Shown here in pieces: positions 8,511-18,181 of a DNA stretch of 64,000 bases. The first letter of the stretch is position 1. Every line of letters begins with the position of its first letter. The position numbers and the translations under genes are program-made. Source of the stretch: Geobacter sp. (GTDB lineage Bacteria; Desulfobacterota; Desulfuromonadia; Geobacterales; Geobacteraceae); contig DNJC01000089.1 of NCBI GenBank assembly GCA_003490025.1, forward strand, positions 55,553-119,552, in the 5' to 3' direction. Under the pieces are notes generated by a model. That model made no database searches. It saw only the letters and a program-made list of their open reading frames with translations, and had not been told where the DNA came from.

Positions 8511-9442
8511 TCAGAGTCGCCTGCTCCCTTTCTCCTCTCAAGCCGGCGCCCGCCCCACACCTCGTCAGACCTGTCGGGGGGATCACATCCCCTCGGATCC
8601 TCCGACCATGGTAATCCCCCTGAATTGCATTAGCAAAATCCTCTCGACAACAGAATTTGGCCGGGCTCGGCAGCCTCGGCTTTGGTTGGTCGCCGCTCGA
8701 CTGGCTCGCACTGAAAACCCAGGTGTCTTCGCATACCTCTAAGTTCCCAGCCGATGTTCGCCGGCATGGAGGGGTCGTTGTGGTGGACCGCTCCCCCTTT
8801 CGCGCGCCATGCTGCTCTTTCCCCTTGCTTTTCCTTGTTCCCCTTTTCCAACGCCATTGCCTGCTTCAATAGTCCCGCGCCTTCGTTAAGTAGTGTCGGG
8901 CCGGCGATCCGATGGCTCTTTTCTGGACATTCGTGACAGTGTTGATTGCATGACAAGTCAGCAAGATAAACAAAATAACATTAGGCTTCACTTATGCCTT
9001 CGGATGACGGACGAATTATAGGAATGTCCCCCCTTCCATAGCTTGTCGTCAGGAGGGATAGCCGAATTATCTGTCACACAATTGACTATTATGTGGAATT
9101 AATATTCCTTTCACATGCTTGCGTATGAATATTTTGATGATTAACTAGACCTTGATCTAGTCATATGCATTTTTTGCATTTTAATTACTTATTTCAAAGC
9201 AAATTACAGGGGGGGGGCGTATGCAGTATGTTTCTCACCCAAACTCTGATTCCCACTCCTCCCCTCTGTGCGGCAACCGCACGACCCTGCCATTTTTTTT
9301 GACTACCTGGAGAAGGTCAACGCGCCCAACAACCAGGCCCTCCTTCTCTCCAGTTTCAGCCATACCTTCTAAAATCCCATCAATACAATTCATTTGACGA
9401 GCAGGCGTCTCGGTACATCATGGTTTTCGGGAGGATTAAAAG
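8511..9442. other. 932-bp region without a convincing gene
   Basis: No frame here has a ribosome binding site together with a recognisable protein. The stretch 9210-9219 is a run of eight or more G. A short frame at about 9300-9360 reads DYLEKVNAPNNQALLLSSF and then stops; it looks like the tail of a lost gene. The segment 9100-9200 is markedly AT-rich and may hold the promoter of the chemosensory operon. Confidence 0.5.
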
Positions 9443-11050
9443 ATGAACAACTCTGTCCAGCGGCCCGATTTGACTAACCTTATTCTAATCGGAATACTGC
9501 TGCCCGTTGTCGGAAGCGCAATTTCACACCAGTATCTGACCGGCTGGGATCTTTCCAATATACCGTTCCATTCGGCCATCGAGGCGATGGGAGCATTCGC
9601 GGCACTCTCCCTGGCATCGCTCATTCTAATGCTTGAGAAAAATAGAGACGAATCTCCTCACTATATATGGGTTGCGTGCGGCTTGATCGCTATGGGCATT
9701 CTGGACGGGTTTCACGCCTCAGTTCCTCCCGGTGCATCGTTTGTCTGGACGCACAGCATTTCAACCCTGATCGGCGGTTTTTTCTTCGCCCTGATTTGCC
9801 TTACGGGAAAAGATAGCCAAATACGCGCACCAGCCACGTCGCCCACACTAGTGGCTATCGGAGCCGTCATTCTGGGTTTCTATATGGTTGCCAACTCCGA
9901 TGTGCTGCCAGCAGTGATGATTCAGGGCAACTTCTCCCCTGCTGTCAAAGCAGTCAACCTGGCGGGTGGAGTTTTCTTCCTGGCTGCGGCAATGAGGTTT
10001 GTTACTCGTTATCGAATTACCGGCAGCACTGACGATTTTCTCTTTGGAACCATCTGTCTCCTGATGGCCTTCTCAGGTTTGCTGTTTTCCTTTTCACAAT
10101 TATGGAATGCCGACTGGTGGTTCTGGCACCTGCTCAGAATCGGAGGATTTTTCGTTGCCATCCTGATTGTTTTTCAATGGTTCAACCTGGGGGAAGCACT
10201 TAAGAAATTGGTTAAAGAGATGATGGAGGTGATAAATGTCCTAGCCTCGTCATCCGGCGAAATCATGGCCTCCACCAACCAGGTGGCCGCAGGAGCCACC
10301 GAGACGGCGGCCGCGGTGAGCCAGACAAGCAGCACGGTGGAGGAGGTCAAGCAGACCGCCAACTTGTCGAGCCAGAAGGCACGCACCGTAGCGGATGCCG
10401 CCCAGAAGGCGGTTCAGGTGGCTCAAGTCGGCAGGCTGTCAGTGGACGAGTCCATTACCGGCATGGGGCGCATCCAGGGGCAAGTGGAGGCCATCGCCGA
10501 GAGCATCGTGCGCCTTTCCGAACAGAGCCAGACCATCGGCGAGATCATCGCCACGGTCAACGACCTGGCCGAGCAGTCCAATCTGCTGGCGGTCAACGCC
10601 GCCATCGAGGCGGCCAAGGCCGGGGAGCAGGGAAAAGGATTCGCGGTGGTGGCGCAGGAGGTGAAAAGCCTGGCGAAACAGTCCAAGGAGGCCACGGCCC
10701 AGGTGCGGACCATCCTGAACGACATCCAGAAAGCGACCAACGCGGCGGTGATGGCCACCGAGCAGGGGAACAAGGCGGTCGATGAAGGTATCAGGCAGTC
10801 CATGGAAGCGGGCAAGGCGATCCGCCAGATGGGCGAGAGCATCGACGAGTCGGCCCAGGCGGCGGTCCAGATCGCGGCATCCAGCCAGCAGCAGCTGGCC
10901 GGCATGGACCAGGTGGCGCTGGCGATGGAGAACATCCGTCAGGCCAGCGAACAGAACGTCACCGGCATGAGGCAGGTGGAAGTCACGGTGCAGGGTCTGC
11001 ATGATCTGGGGCAGAAGCTGAAGGATCTGGTGGCGCAGTATAAGGTCTGA
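9443..11050 (+). CDS. Methyl-accepting chemotaxis protein with multi-pass membrane sensor
   Basis: This is a 535-residue receptor. Residues 1-250 contain about seven hydrophobic segments (first near 12-30, last near 228-246) with short loops, resembling integral-membrane MASE-type sensor domains rather than a periplasmic ligand domain; a conserved HSAIEAMGAF and LDGFHA lie in it. No clear HAMP follows. Residues 275-530 are a cytoplasmic signalling domain, with the hairpin tip reading EQSNLLAVNAAIEAAKAGE, which contacts CheA and CheW. A good site (gggagga) precedes ATG 9443. The signalling domain is almost identical to that of the MCP at 14020. It leads the Wsp-like operon, in the position of WspA. 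Confidence 0.88.
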   Translation: MNNSVQRPDLTNLILIGILLPVVGSAISHQYLTGWDLSNIPFHSAIEAMGAFAALSLASLILMLEKNRDESPHYIWVACGLIAMGILDGFHASVPPGASFVWTHSISTLIGGFFFALICLTGKDSQIRAPATSPTLVAIGAVILGFYMVANSDVLPAVMIQGNFSPAVKAVNLAGGVFFLAAAMRFVTRYRITGSTDDFLFGTICLLMAFSGLLFSFSQLWNADWWFWHLLRIGGFFVAILIVFQWFNLGEALKKLVKEMMEVINVLASSSGEIMASTNQVAAGATETAAAVSQTSSTVEEVKQTANLSSQKARTVADAAQKAVQVAQVGRLSVDESITGMGRIQGQVEAIAESIVRLSEQSQTIGEIIATVNDLAEQSNLLAVNAAIEAAKAGEQGKGFAVVAQEVKSLAKQSKEATAQVRTILNDIQKATNAAVMATEQGNKAVDEGIRQSMEAGKAIRQMGESIDESAQAAVQIAASSQQQLAGMDQVALAMENIRQASEQNVTGMRQVEVTVQGLHDLGQKLKDLVAQYKV

Positions 11051-11442
11051 AGCGGGGGTTAATTAAAAATAATATAGTACTTGTCGCTAGATTTTGCCTT
11101 GGCAGATCTATCTGCCGGGTGCATTCGCTGTATCTGGTCAGGGCTTTTACTGCAGATATGTAAAAAAATGCACGTGTGAAATATTTTACAGTGCTGGTTA
11201 ACTATAATATTTCATTATCTAATTTTGTCCGGACAGAGCTAACTGTAAAAAAACGAACAGTTTGACCATTCTAATCGCGAACTTCATCGCTGTAAGTTGA
11301 TGTTTTTACAGTCTTTACGTTTTTAACACTGTTGGCTTGCTTTTTGTGTGCACTTGCAGCAGTGGGGGCGCAAGACGGTAGAGGAGGAGCAGGTGGCATA
11401 TCGGCTAATGCGCCGGTGATTATCGGTTGAAGGGACGCGCTA
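11051..11442. other. 392-bp AT-rich spacer in the chemosensory cluster
   Basis: There is no gene here. It contains a small palindrome GGCAGATctATCTGCC at about 11099-11114 and repeated CTGTAA / TTACAG and AACTGT / ACAGTT inverted words between 11150 and 11310. These could be operator sites and suggest that cheW at 11443 has its own promoter. None of these elements is assigned to a known regulator. Confidence 0.4.
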
Positions 11443-11907
11443 ATGACCAGACCTGATCAGATCATAATATTCACGCTTGACGAGCAGCGCTACGGAATAC
11501 CTCTCGACCAGGTGGAACGAGTCGTCAGAATGGTCGAGATCACCCAACTGCCGACAAGCCCCGGCTTCATACATGGCGTGATCAATGTCCAAGGGAAAAT
11601 CCTGCCGGTACTGGATCTGCGCCAACGCTTCGGCCTACCCCGGCGCCAGGTTGAACTCAGTGACCAGTTAATCATAATACGTGGCGCAACACGCAGCTTT
11701 GCCCTGATGACGGATACGGCATGCAAGGTCCGGGAGTGCACGCAACAGATGCTGGCCGAGACAGCAGAAATCCTCCCCGACCTGCCGTTTCTGTCCGGGG
11801 TGGTCAAGTTCCCCGACGGCCTGATCCTGCTTCAGGACCCGGAGGTGCTGTTTTCTCCTTGCCAAACAAAAGCGTTTGACGAACTCATGGTGCATGAACA
11901 GTCATGA
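11443..11907 (+). CDS. cheW: CheW-type coupling protein
   Basis: This 154-residue protein is a single CheW domain that couples receptors to CheA. It begins TRPDQIIIFTLDEQRYGIPL, the first strand pair of the fold, and shows the typical HGVINVQGKILPVLDLRQRFG segment near residues 45-65. ATG 11443 follows gaaggga. It overlaps cheR by 4 bases. By position it matches WspB. Confidence 0.9.
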   Translation: MTRPDQIIIFTLDEQRYGIPLDQVERVVRMVEITQLPTSPGFIHGVINVQGKILPVLDLRQRFGLPRRQVELSDQLIIIRGATRSFALMTDTACKVRECTQQMLAETAEILPDLPFLSGVVKFPDGLILLQDPEVLFSPCQTKAFDELMVHEQS

Positions 11908-13427
11908 AAAGCATTCTTGCCGATACCGACCTGGAAAAGCTCAGCGCAATCATCGCCGAGCAGATGGGGCTGTTGTTTCCCCCTTCCAAGTGGAAAACGC
12001 TTGAACAATCCTGCTGCAATGCAGCAAGGGAACTGGGTTTCAAGGATGTACAGGAGTGCGTTTCCCGGTTCACATCTCCTCCCCCATCCAAAGAGCTTAT
12101 CGAAGCCATGGCCTGTTACCTGACGATAGGCGAGACCTATTTTCTTCGGGAAGTACGCTGTTTCGAGATTCTCGAACAACAGATCATTCCGGAAATCCTC
12201 AAAAAACGCCAGGGGGGCGAACAGCGTCTGCGTATCTGGAGCGCCGGGTGTGCCACGGGTGAAGAACCGTACAGCATCGCCATCCTGCTCCACAGGATGC
12301 GCGATTCCCTGCGGGGCTGGGATATTTCGATCCTGGCAACCGACATCAACCCCCACGCCCTGCGCAAGGCCAGGGAGGGGATCTACACGAGCTGGTCCTT
12401 CCGCGCTTCTCCGCCGTGGTTTAAGGAGAGCTTTTTCAGACAAGCGGGAGACAAGCAGTATGAATTGCTTCCCCACATCAAGGAAATGGTGAAGTTTTCA
12501 AACATCAATCTGGTGGAGGACTGTTTCCCCTCGCTCGTCACCGATACCAACGCCATTGACGTGATCTTCTGCCGCAACGTGCTCATGTATTTCGCCCCGC
12601 AACTCGCCGCAAGGGTCGTCGAACGATTCAGACGTTGCCTCTTTGATGACGGCTGGCTGTTTGTCAGTCCCTGCGAGACCTCGAACCCATTCCTCGCCGA
12701 GTTCGACCAGGTTTCCTTTCCCGATGCGATCCTCTATCGAAAGTCAAATGACAGACTGAGAAGCAATGAGCCGGAGAATCGGGAAAAATCGGGGCCTGAG
12801 AACTGGAGAAACCATGCACCGATTCAGGAAAACTCCCTGATTCCGAAGGCATCCCCGGTGCCCCGGTTCCCCCACTCCCCGCTTCAAAAGTTGGCCCCGG
12901 CGCCCCCCCTCTCCGATTCTCCGATTCAAGAAGTAGCTTCTCCCTACCATAAGGCTCTCACACTTTATGAACGAGGTGCTTATGGAGAGGCTGTCGAAAT
13001 GGTTACCGAGCAACTTTTGCAGGACAAGAACAACACACATGCGCTGGCGCTGTTGTGCCGCATCCATGCCAACGAAGGAAGACTCTCCGAGGCACTGCTC
13101 GCGTCAGACCGGGCGCTCGCTGCCGACAAGCTCTCTGCCGGGCTCCATTATCTGCGCGCCGTCATTCTTCAGGAACAGGGTATGGACGACGAAGCGGTTG
13201 CATCGCTCAAAAAGGCGCTCTACCTCGACCAGGATCTGGTTCTGGCGCATTTCACGCTGGCCAATCTTGAACAGCGGAAAGGGAAGATCAAGGAGTCGCA
13301 ACGGCATTTCAACAACGCGCTTTCACTGCTCGACAGATATCGTCCCGACGACGTCATTCCGGAATCGGACGGGATGTTTGCGGAGAGACTCAAGGAGATA
13401 ATCAGGGCGTCCACCGCAAAAATGTAA
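11904..13427 (+). CDS. cheR: CheR-type methyltransferase with C-terminal TPR repeats
   Basis: CheR methylates receptor glutamates using SAM. This 507-residue protein carries a CheR domain in residues 1-275: ETYFLREVRCFEIL, then IWSAGCATGEEPYSIAI (SAM motif I near residue 112) and CRNVLMYFAP near residue 223. Residues 280-345 are a Pro/Ser-rich linker with repeated SPIQ/SPLQ words, encoded by a repetitive DNA stretch. Residues 345-490 form three to four TPR helices (YERGAYGEAVEM, ALALLCRIHANEGRLSEALLAS, and following). CheR-TPR is the layout of WspC. The overlap with cheW suggests translational coupling. Confidence 0.92.
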   Translation: MKSILADTDLEKLSAIIAEQMGLLFPPSKWKTLEQSCCNAARELGFKDVQECVSRFTSPPPSKELIEAMACYLTIGETYFLREVRCFEILEQQIIPEILKKRQGGEQRLRIWSAGCATGEEPYSIAILLHRMRDSLRGWDISILATDINPHALRKAREGIYTSWSFRASPPWFKESFFRQAGDKQYELLPHIKEMVKFSNINLVEDCFPSLVTDTNAIDVIFCRNVLMYFAPQLAARVVERFRRCLFDDGWLFVSPCETSNPFLAEFDQVSFPDAILYRKSNDRLRSNEPENREKSGPENWRNHAPIQENSLIPKASPVPRFPHSPLQKLAPAPPLSDSPIQEVASPYHKALTLYERGAYGEAVEMVTEQLLQDKNNTHALALLCRIHANEGRLSEALLASDRALAADKLSAGLHYLRAVILQEQGMDDEAVASLKKALYLDQDLVLAHFTLANLEQRKGKIKESQRHFNNALSLLDRYRPDDVIPESDGMFAERLKEIIRASTAKM

Positions 13428-13441
13428 CAAGGAGACGAAGA

Positions 13442-13969
13442 GTGAGCGAAGACGACAATGAGCGACAGCGGATTCTGAAGGCACGGGCGGTGGCCCTGGC
13501 ACGAGAACCGGAGCAAGGCGCAGCGGAAGAGAGCCGGATAGGGATCGTCGAATTTCTCATCGCCGATGAACGCTACGCCATCGAGTCGGCTTACATCGGC
13601 GAAGTATATCCCCTGAAGCATCTCACTCCCCTCCCTTGTACCCCCGCATACGTGCTGGGAGTCATCAACATGCGGGGCAAGATTCTCTCGGTTATCGATC
13701 TGCGCACGTTCTTCGATCTGCCGGACAGGGGGCTATCCGACCTCAACAAGGTTATCGTACTGCATGACGGCGCCATGGAATTCGGCGTCCTGGCGGACGC
13801 CGTCATCGCCGCGCGTTGGATACCCCGCTCCGTTCTACTGCCGTCGCTCCCTACCCTGACCGAGATCCGGGCCGAGTACCTGATGGGGGTCACCGAGGAG
13901 AGGCTGATAGTGTTGGATGGAGGGAAGCTCCTCTCCGACCGGGGCATCATTGTGCATGAAGAGGTTTAA
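13442..13969 (+). CDS. cheW: CheW-type coupling protein (second copy)
   Basis: This 175-residue protein has a charged N-terminal extension of about 35 residues and then one CheW domain, with GVINMRGKILSVIDLRTFFD near residues 74-93. The start is GTG 13442, preceded by caaggaga. It corresponds to WspD by position. Two CheW proteins in one cluster fit two different receptors feeding a single kinase. Confidence 0.9.
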   Translation: MSEDDNERQRILKARAVALAREPEQGAAEESRIGIVEFLIADERYAIESAYIGEVYPLKHLTPLPCTPAYVLGVINMRGKILSVIDLRTFFDLPDRGLSDLNKVIVLHDGAMEFGVLADAVIAARWIPRSVLLPSLPTLTEIRAEYLMGVTEERLIVLDGGKLLSDRGIIVHEEV

Positions 13970-14019
13970 ACAAAGCATGAACAGTACGGCATCGGCAGAA
14001 AACATCAGGAGGGTTTGCC

Positions 14020-15771
14020 ATGCAATGGTTTCTAAATCTGTCAACAAAGTCAAAAATCATCTGCTGCTTCAGCTTCATGTTTGTACTTATCGCTATCGTC
14101 ATTGTGACGGCATACCTTGGCATAACGGCAACGACCCAGTCCCAGAAGGATCTGTTTCACGAAAACTACACCGTTTCTCTCGATCTTGTTGAGTTGAGAT
14201 CCGACCAGAACCGGGCGCGGGCGCAACTGCTGGAAATGATGATGACCGGTGACCGTTCCAAACAGCAGGCTCTGGATCGCGACATCCGGGAACGTTCCGG
14301 AGACATCGACAAATTGCTCAAGGAACTTGCCGCTGCCCAGAAAGACGATCAACGATTCATGGCCGACCTTCAAGAGCTTGTTACGGTCCGGGACACCTAC
14401 CGCAACATACGTGAGGAACAAATCCGTCTTATTCTGGGGGGCAAAATTGAGGCTGCCCGCCAACTTGGTCTCGGACCGCAGGAGGAACGCTACGGCAAGA
14501 TTCGCGACACCGCCCTCAAACTGGAACAATTGGAAAAGGATCAGGCAAAGCAACGACTCGCGCAATCCGAGCAAAGGACGCGCAAAACCCTGGTTATATT
14601 TCTTCTGGTCGGTGTTGCCGCCATCTTCGTCAGCACGGCCATGACACTGGCAATGAACAAGGCCATCGCCAACCCGCTTACGGAGATTGCTGCAATAGCG
14701 GAAAAGATCGCCACCGGAGAACTGGATGTCAACGTGCCCGCCGACGGCAGGGGAGATGAAGTCGGCATCCTGACCCGAACCTTCCGCCGCATGGTTGAAA
14801 ACATCAAGGGACACGCCGACACAACCCGGCGTATAGCCGCAGGCGATTTGAGCGGCTCGGTTACTCCCCAGTCGGAGAGAGATGTGATGGGAAACGCCCT
14901 GGCCGTCATGGGACGCAGCCTGAGGGATATCACCAGGGAGATCATCGAGGGGGTCAACGTGCTCGCCTCATCTTCCAGCGAAATCATGGCCTCCACCAAC
15001 CAGGTGGCCGCTGGAGCCACCGAGACGGCGGCCGCGGTGAGCGAGACAAGCAGCACGGTGGAGGAGGTCAAGCAGACCGCCAACGTGTCGAGCCAGAAGG
15101 CACGCACCGTAGCGGAGGCCGCCCAGAAGGCGGTTCAGGTGGCACAAGTCGGCAGGCGGTCGATTGAGGAGTCCATTGTCGGCATGGGGCGCATTCAGGG
15201 GCAAGTGGAGGCCATCGCCGAGAGCATCGTGCGCCTTTCCGAACAGAGCCAGACCATCGGCGAGATCATCGCCACGGTCAACGACCTGGCCGAGCAGTCC
15301 AATCTGCTGGCGGTCAACGCCGCCATCGAGGCGGCCAAGGCCGGGGAGCAGGGGAAAGGATTCGCGGTGGTGGCGCAGGAGGTGAAAAGCCTGGCGGAAC
15401 AGTCCAAGGAGGCCACCGCCCAGGTGCGGACCATCCTGAACGACATCCAGAAAGCGACCAACGCGGCGGTGATGGCCACCGAACAGGGGAACAAGGCGGT
15501 CGAGGAGGGTGTCAGGCAGTCCAGGGAGGCGGGCGAGGCGATCCGCCAGATGGGCGACAGCATCGACGAATCGGCCCAGGCGGCGGTCCAGATCGCGGCA
15601 TCCAGCCAGCAGCAGCTGGCCGGCATGGACCAGGTGGCGCTGGCGATGGAGAACATCCGTCAGGCCAGCGAACAGAACGTCACCGGCATGAGGCAGGTGG
15701 AAGTCACGGTGCAGGGTCTGCATGATCTGGGGCAGAAGCTGAAGGACCTGGTGGCGCAGTATAAGGTCTAG
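14020..15771 (+). CDS. Methyl-accepting chemotaxis protein, 4HB sensor with HAMP
   Basis: This 583-residue receptor has TM1 at about residues 10-32, a helical periplasmic region of about 150 residues of the four-helix-bundle MCP type, TM2 at about 188-210, and HAMP plus a connecting helix at 211-300. The signalling domain fills the rest, with tip EQSNLLAVNAAIEAAKAGE and C-terminal QKLKDLVAQYKV. Its last ~265 residues are nearly the same as in the MCP at 9443, also at DNA level, while the sensors are unrelated. ATG 14020 is preceded by aggagggtttgcc. It lies between cheW and cheA. Confidence 0.92.
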   Translation: MQWFLNLSTKSKIICCFSFMFVLIAIVIVTAYLGITATTQSQKDLFHENYTVSLDLVELRSDQNRARAQLLEMMMTGDRSKQQALDRDIRERSGDIDKLLKELAAAQKDDQRFMADLQELVTVRDTYRNIREEQIRLILGGKIEAARQLGLGPQEERYGKIRDTALKLEQLEKDQAKQRLAQSEQRTRKTLVIFLLVGVAAIFVSTAMTLAMNKAIANPLTEIAAIAEKIATGELDVNVPADGRGDEVGILTRTFRRMVENIKGHADTTRRIAAGDLSGSVTPQSERDVMGNALAVMGRSLRDITREIIEGVNVLASSSSEIMASTNQVAAGATETAAAVSETSSTVEEVKQTANVSSQKARTVAEAAQKAVQVAQVGRRSIEESIVGMGRIQGQVEAIAESIVRLSEQSQTIGEIIATVNDLAEQSNLLAVNAAIEAAKAGEQGKGFAVVAQEVKSLAEQSKEATAQVRTILNDIQKATNAAVMATEQGNKAVEEGVRQSREAGEAIRQMGDSIDESAQAAVQIAASSQQQLAGMDQVALAMENIRQASEQNVTGMRQVEVTVQGLHDLGQKLKDLVAQYKV

Positions 15772-15795
15772 GTAGAGGGAAAAGGGAGAACCAAC

Positions 15796-18171
15796 GTGAG
15801 CGACAAGGATGACGAGTTTCTGAAGAGACTCCTCGTAACCTTCAAGGTTGAGGCGGACGAACACCTGAAAGGACTGTGCTCCGGGCTTCTCGAACTGGAA
15901 CAAGGAGCGGTCCCGCAGCGACGGGCCGAACTCGTAGAGATCATTTTCCGCGAGGCCCACAGCCTGAAGGGAGCAGCCCGCGCCGTCAACCAGGTAGGGA
16001 TCGAGTCGCTCTGCCAGGCGCTGGAGGGAGTTTTAGCCACCGTGAAGAGGAATGAGTTGCCGACATCCGCCGGGCTCTTCGATCTTCTGCAGGAAGTGCT
16101 TGACCTGCTCGCCAAAATTCTTCCCAAGGCCGGCACAGAGCGAACGCAAGAAGACAAGGCGCTGCAACGGCAACTCATCAGCCGGCTTGAAGAAGCGGGG
16201 AAAGGCAAAAACGGAGAAACAGGCAAAGGCGGAACCAGGGAAACATCGAAAGGCGGCAACGGTGAAACGGTGAAACGGGGAAACGCAGCAGATGAAGAAT
16301 GTATCTCCGATTCAACAGAACTCCCCGATTTTCCGGTTCAGAAGGACTCTCCGATTCAGAAGGTTTGCAGTATGCCGGATTCGGTCAGGGTTTCCACCGC
16401 CAGGTTGACATCCGTGCTGCTGCAATCGGAGGAGATGCTTTCCGCCAAGCTCGCATCGTCGCAGCGTGTGCTGGACATGCGAAACGTCAGCGCAACTTTC
16501 GGCGCCTGGAAAAAGCAGTGGGCCAGAATCCGGCCGCTGGTACAGGAGCTTAAGTCGCCGGGACCACGAGACAAGGTTCGTGGCGAAGAGCCCGGTGCCG
16601 GCCGGAGGCAGCGTTCGCTGGCCAGGGTGCTCGATTTTCTTGATTGGAACAGCGACGTTATCACATCCCTCGAAGCACGCTTTGCGGTAGAGGTCAAGTC
16701 GGCCGAACGTGACGGCCGGGCGCTGGGCGGCATGATAAACAACCTGCTGGATGACATGAAAAAAGTATTGATGTTCCCCTTTTCATCCCTGCTGGAGATC
16801 CTGCCCAAGATCGTTCGGGATCTTTCACGGGAGAACGGCAAGAAAATCGATCTGACCATCAGCGGCGAGGAAATCGAGATCGACCGACGCATCCTGGAGG
16901 AGATGAAGGACCCGCTGGTGCACCTGGTAAGAAACTGCATCGATCACGGCATCGAGAACCCCGCTGAGCGCAAGGCCAAAGGCAAGCCGCTGCGCGGAAC
17001 GATCAGAATCGCGGTACTCCCCAGAGACGGCAAGGTGGAGCTGACTATAGCCGATGACGGCGGCGGCATCCCGCTGGAGGGGGTCAGATCCGCGCTGCTG
17101 AAGCTCGATACGCTGCCAGCGGACAAGGTGGCCGAACTCGGCGATCAGGACCTTCTGGCGTTTGTCTTTCAGTCCGGGATCACCACAAGCCCGATCATCA
17201 CCGAGATTTCCGGGCGTGGGCTGGGCCTGGCCATCGTCCGGGAAAAGGTGGAGAAACTGGGTGGAACGGTCACCGTGGAGTCTGCGCCGGAGGCGGGGAC
17301 AACCTTCCGTATCGCGCTGCCGCTGACGGTTGCCACGTTCCGCGGCATTCTCGTGCGGCTTGGCGAGCGGCTGTTCGTGCTGCCCGCCATGTATGTCGCC
17401 AGGGTAGTGAGGGTTGCGCCGGATGATATCAAGAGCGTGGAAAATCGGGAAACTATCAGTCTGGACGGCAAAGCCGTCTCTCTGACCCGGCTCGCGAGAG
17501 TATTGGAACTTCCCGTATCAAATGGGGAGACGAACTTCTCCGATCTGCTGCCGGTAGTGCTTCTTGCCGCATCCGATACACGCATCGCCTTTCAGGTGGA
17601 TGAGGTTCTTGGCGAGCTGGAGGTGCTGCTCAAGGGGCTGGGACCGCAGCTTTCACGGGTCCGCAATGTGGCGGGCGCCACGGTCCTCGGTAACGGCCGT
17701 GTCGCGCCGATCCTCAACGTGACCGACCTGCTGAATTCGGCGATCAAGGGCGCCGCATTTTCGTCCCGGCGCGGTGTCGCTGCAGAAGCGGGAGAGCGCG
17801 CGGGCCGGCCGCATTCCGTTCTGGTCGTCGAGGATTCCATCACCACCCGGATCCTGCTCAAGAATATACTGGAGTCTTCCGGCTACACCGTCGTCACGGC
17901 TGTGGACGGCCTTGACGGGTTTACCATACTGAAAAGCGGTACGTTCGACATCGTGGTCTCCGACGTTGACATGCCGCGCATGAACGGCTTCGAACTCACC
18001 GCCAAAATCCGTGCCGACAGGGAATATGTCGATCTGCCGGTAGTGCTGGTGACCGCGCTCGCCTCGCGGGAAGACCGGGAACGCGGAATTGATGCCGGAG
18101 CAAACGCCTACATCGTGAAGAGCAGTTTCGACCAGAGTAATCTGTTGGAAGTCATGAAAAAACTAGTCTAA
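15796..18171 (+). CDS. cheA: Hybrid chemotaxis histidine kinase CheA-REC
   Basis: This 791-residue kinase has an N-terminal Hpt domain with the phosphoacceptor in REAHSLKGAAR (His about 55). A low-complexity linker follows (residues about 135-190, rich in G, K, E, T) in place of a recognisable CheY-binding P2. Next come dimerisation and HATPase regions (HLVRNCIDHGIENP, DDGGGI, GRGLGLAIV), a CheW-like P5 domain, and a C-terminal receiver from about residue 673, with phosphoacceptor Asp about 723 in VVSDVDMPRMNG. Start GTG 15796 follows gggagaa. The CheA-REC arrangement is that of WspE. Phosphoryl flow may go to its own receiver, CheB and the downstream receivers. Confidence 0.93.
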   Translation: MSDKDDEFLKRLLVTFKVEADEHLKGLCSGLLELEQGAVPQRRAELVEIIFREAHSLKGAARAVNQVGIESLCQALEGVLATVKRNELPTSAGLFDLLQEVLDLLAKILPKAGTERTQEDKALQRQLISRLEEAGKGKNGETGKGGTRETSKGGNGETVKRGNAADEECISDSTELPDFPVQKDSPIQKVCSMPDSVRVSTARLTSVLLQSEEMLSAKLASSQRVLDMRNVSATFGAWKKQWARIRPLVQELKSPGPRDKVRGEEPGAGRRQRSLARVLDFLDWNSDVITSLEARFAVEVKSAERDGRALGGMINNLLDDMKKVLMFPFSSLLEILPKIVRDLSRENGKKIDLTISGEEIEIDRRILEEMKDPLVHLVRNCIDHGIENPAERKAKGKPLRGTIRIAVLPRDGKVELTIADDGGGIPLEGVRSALLKLDTLPADKVAELGDQDLLAFVFQSGITTSPIITEISGRGLGLAIVREKVEKLGGTVTVESAPEAGTTFRIALPLTVATFRGILVRLGERLFVLPAMYVARVVRVAPDDIKSVENRETISLDGKAVSLTRLARVLELPVSNGETNFSDLLPVVLLAASDTRIAFQVDEVLGELEVLLKGLGPQLSRVRNVAGATVLGNGRVAPILNVTDLLNSAIKGAAFSSRRGVAAEAGERAGRPHSVLVVEDSITTRILLKNILESSGYTVVTAVDGLDGFTILKSGTFDIVVSDVDMPRMNGFELTAKIRADREYVDLPVVLVTALASREDRERGIDAGANAYIVKSSFDQSNLLEVMKKLV

Positions 18172-18181
18172 AGGAAGCAAC

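Noticed and set aside
8630..8956. Minus-strand ORF of 108 residues
   Set aside because: There is no ribosome binding site, no recognised domain, and the composition is unlike the neighbours; at best a remnant.
9300..9360. Coding fragment upstream of the first MCP
   Set aside because: About 25 residues in frame without a start or recognisable family; mentioned in the gap entry only.
11334..11360. Sigma-54 promoter before cheW (TGGCTTGCTTTTTGTG)
   Set aside because: The -12 element lacks the required GC at the right spacing.
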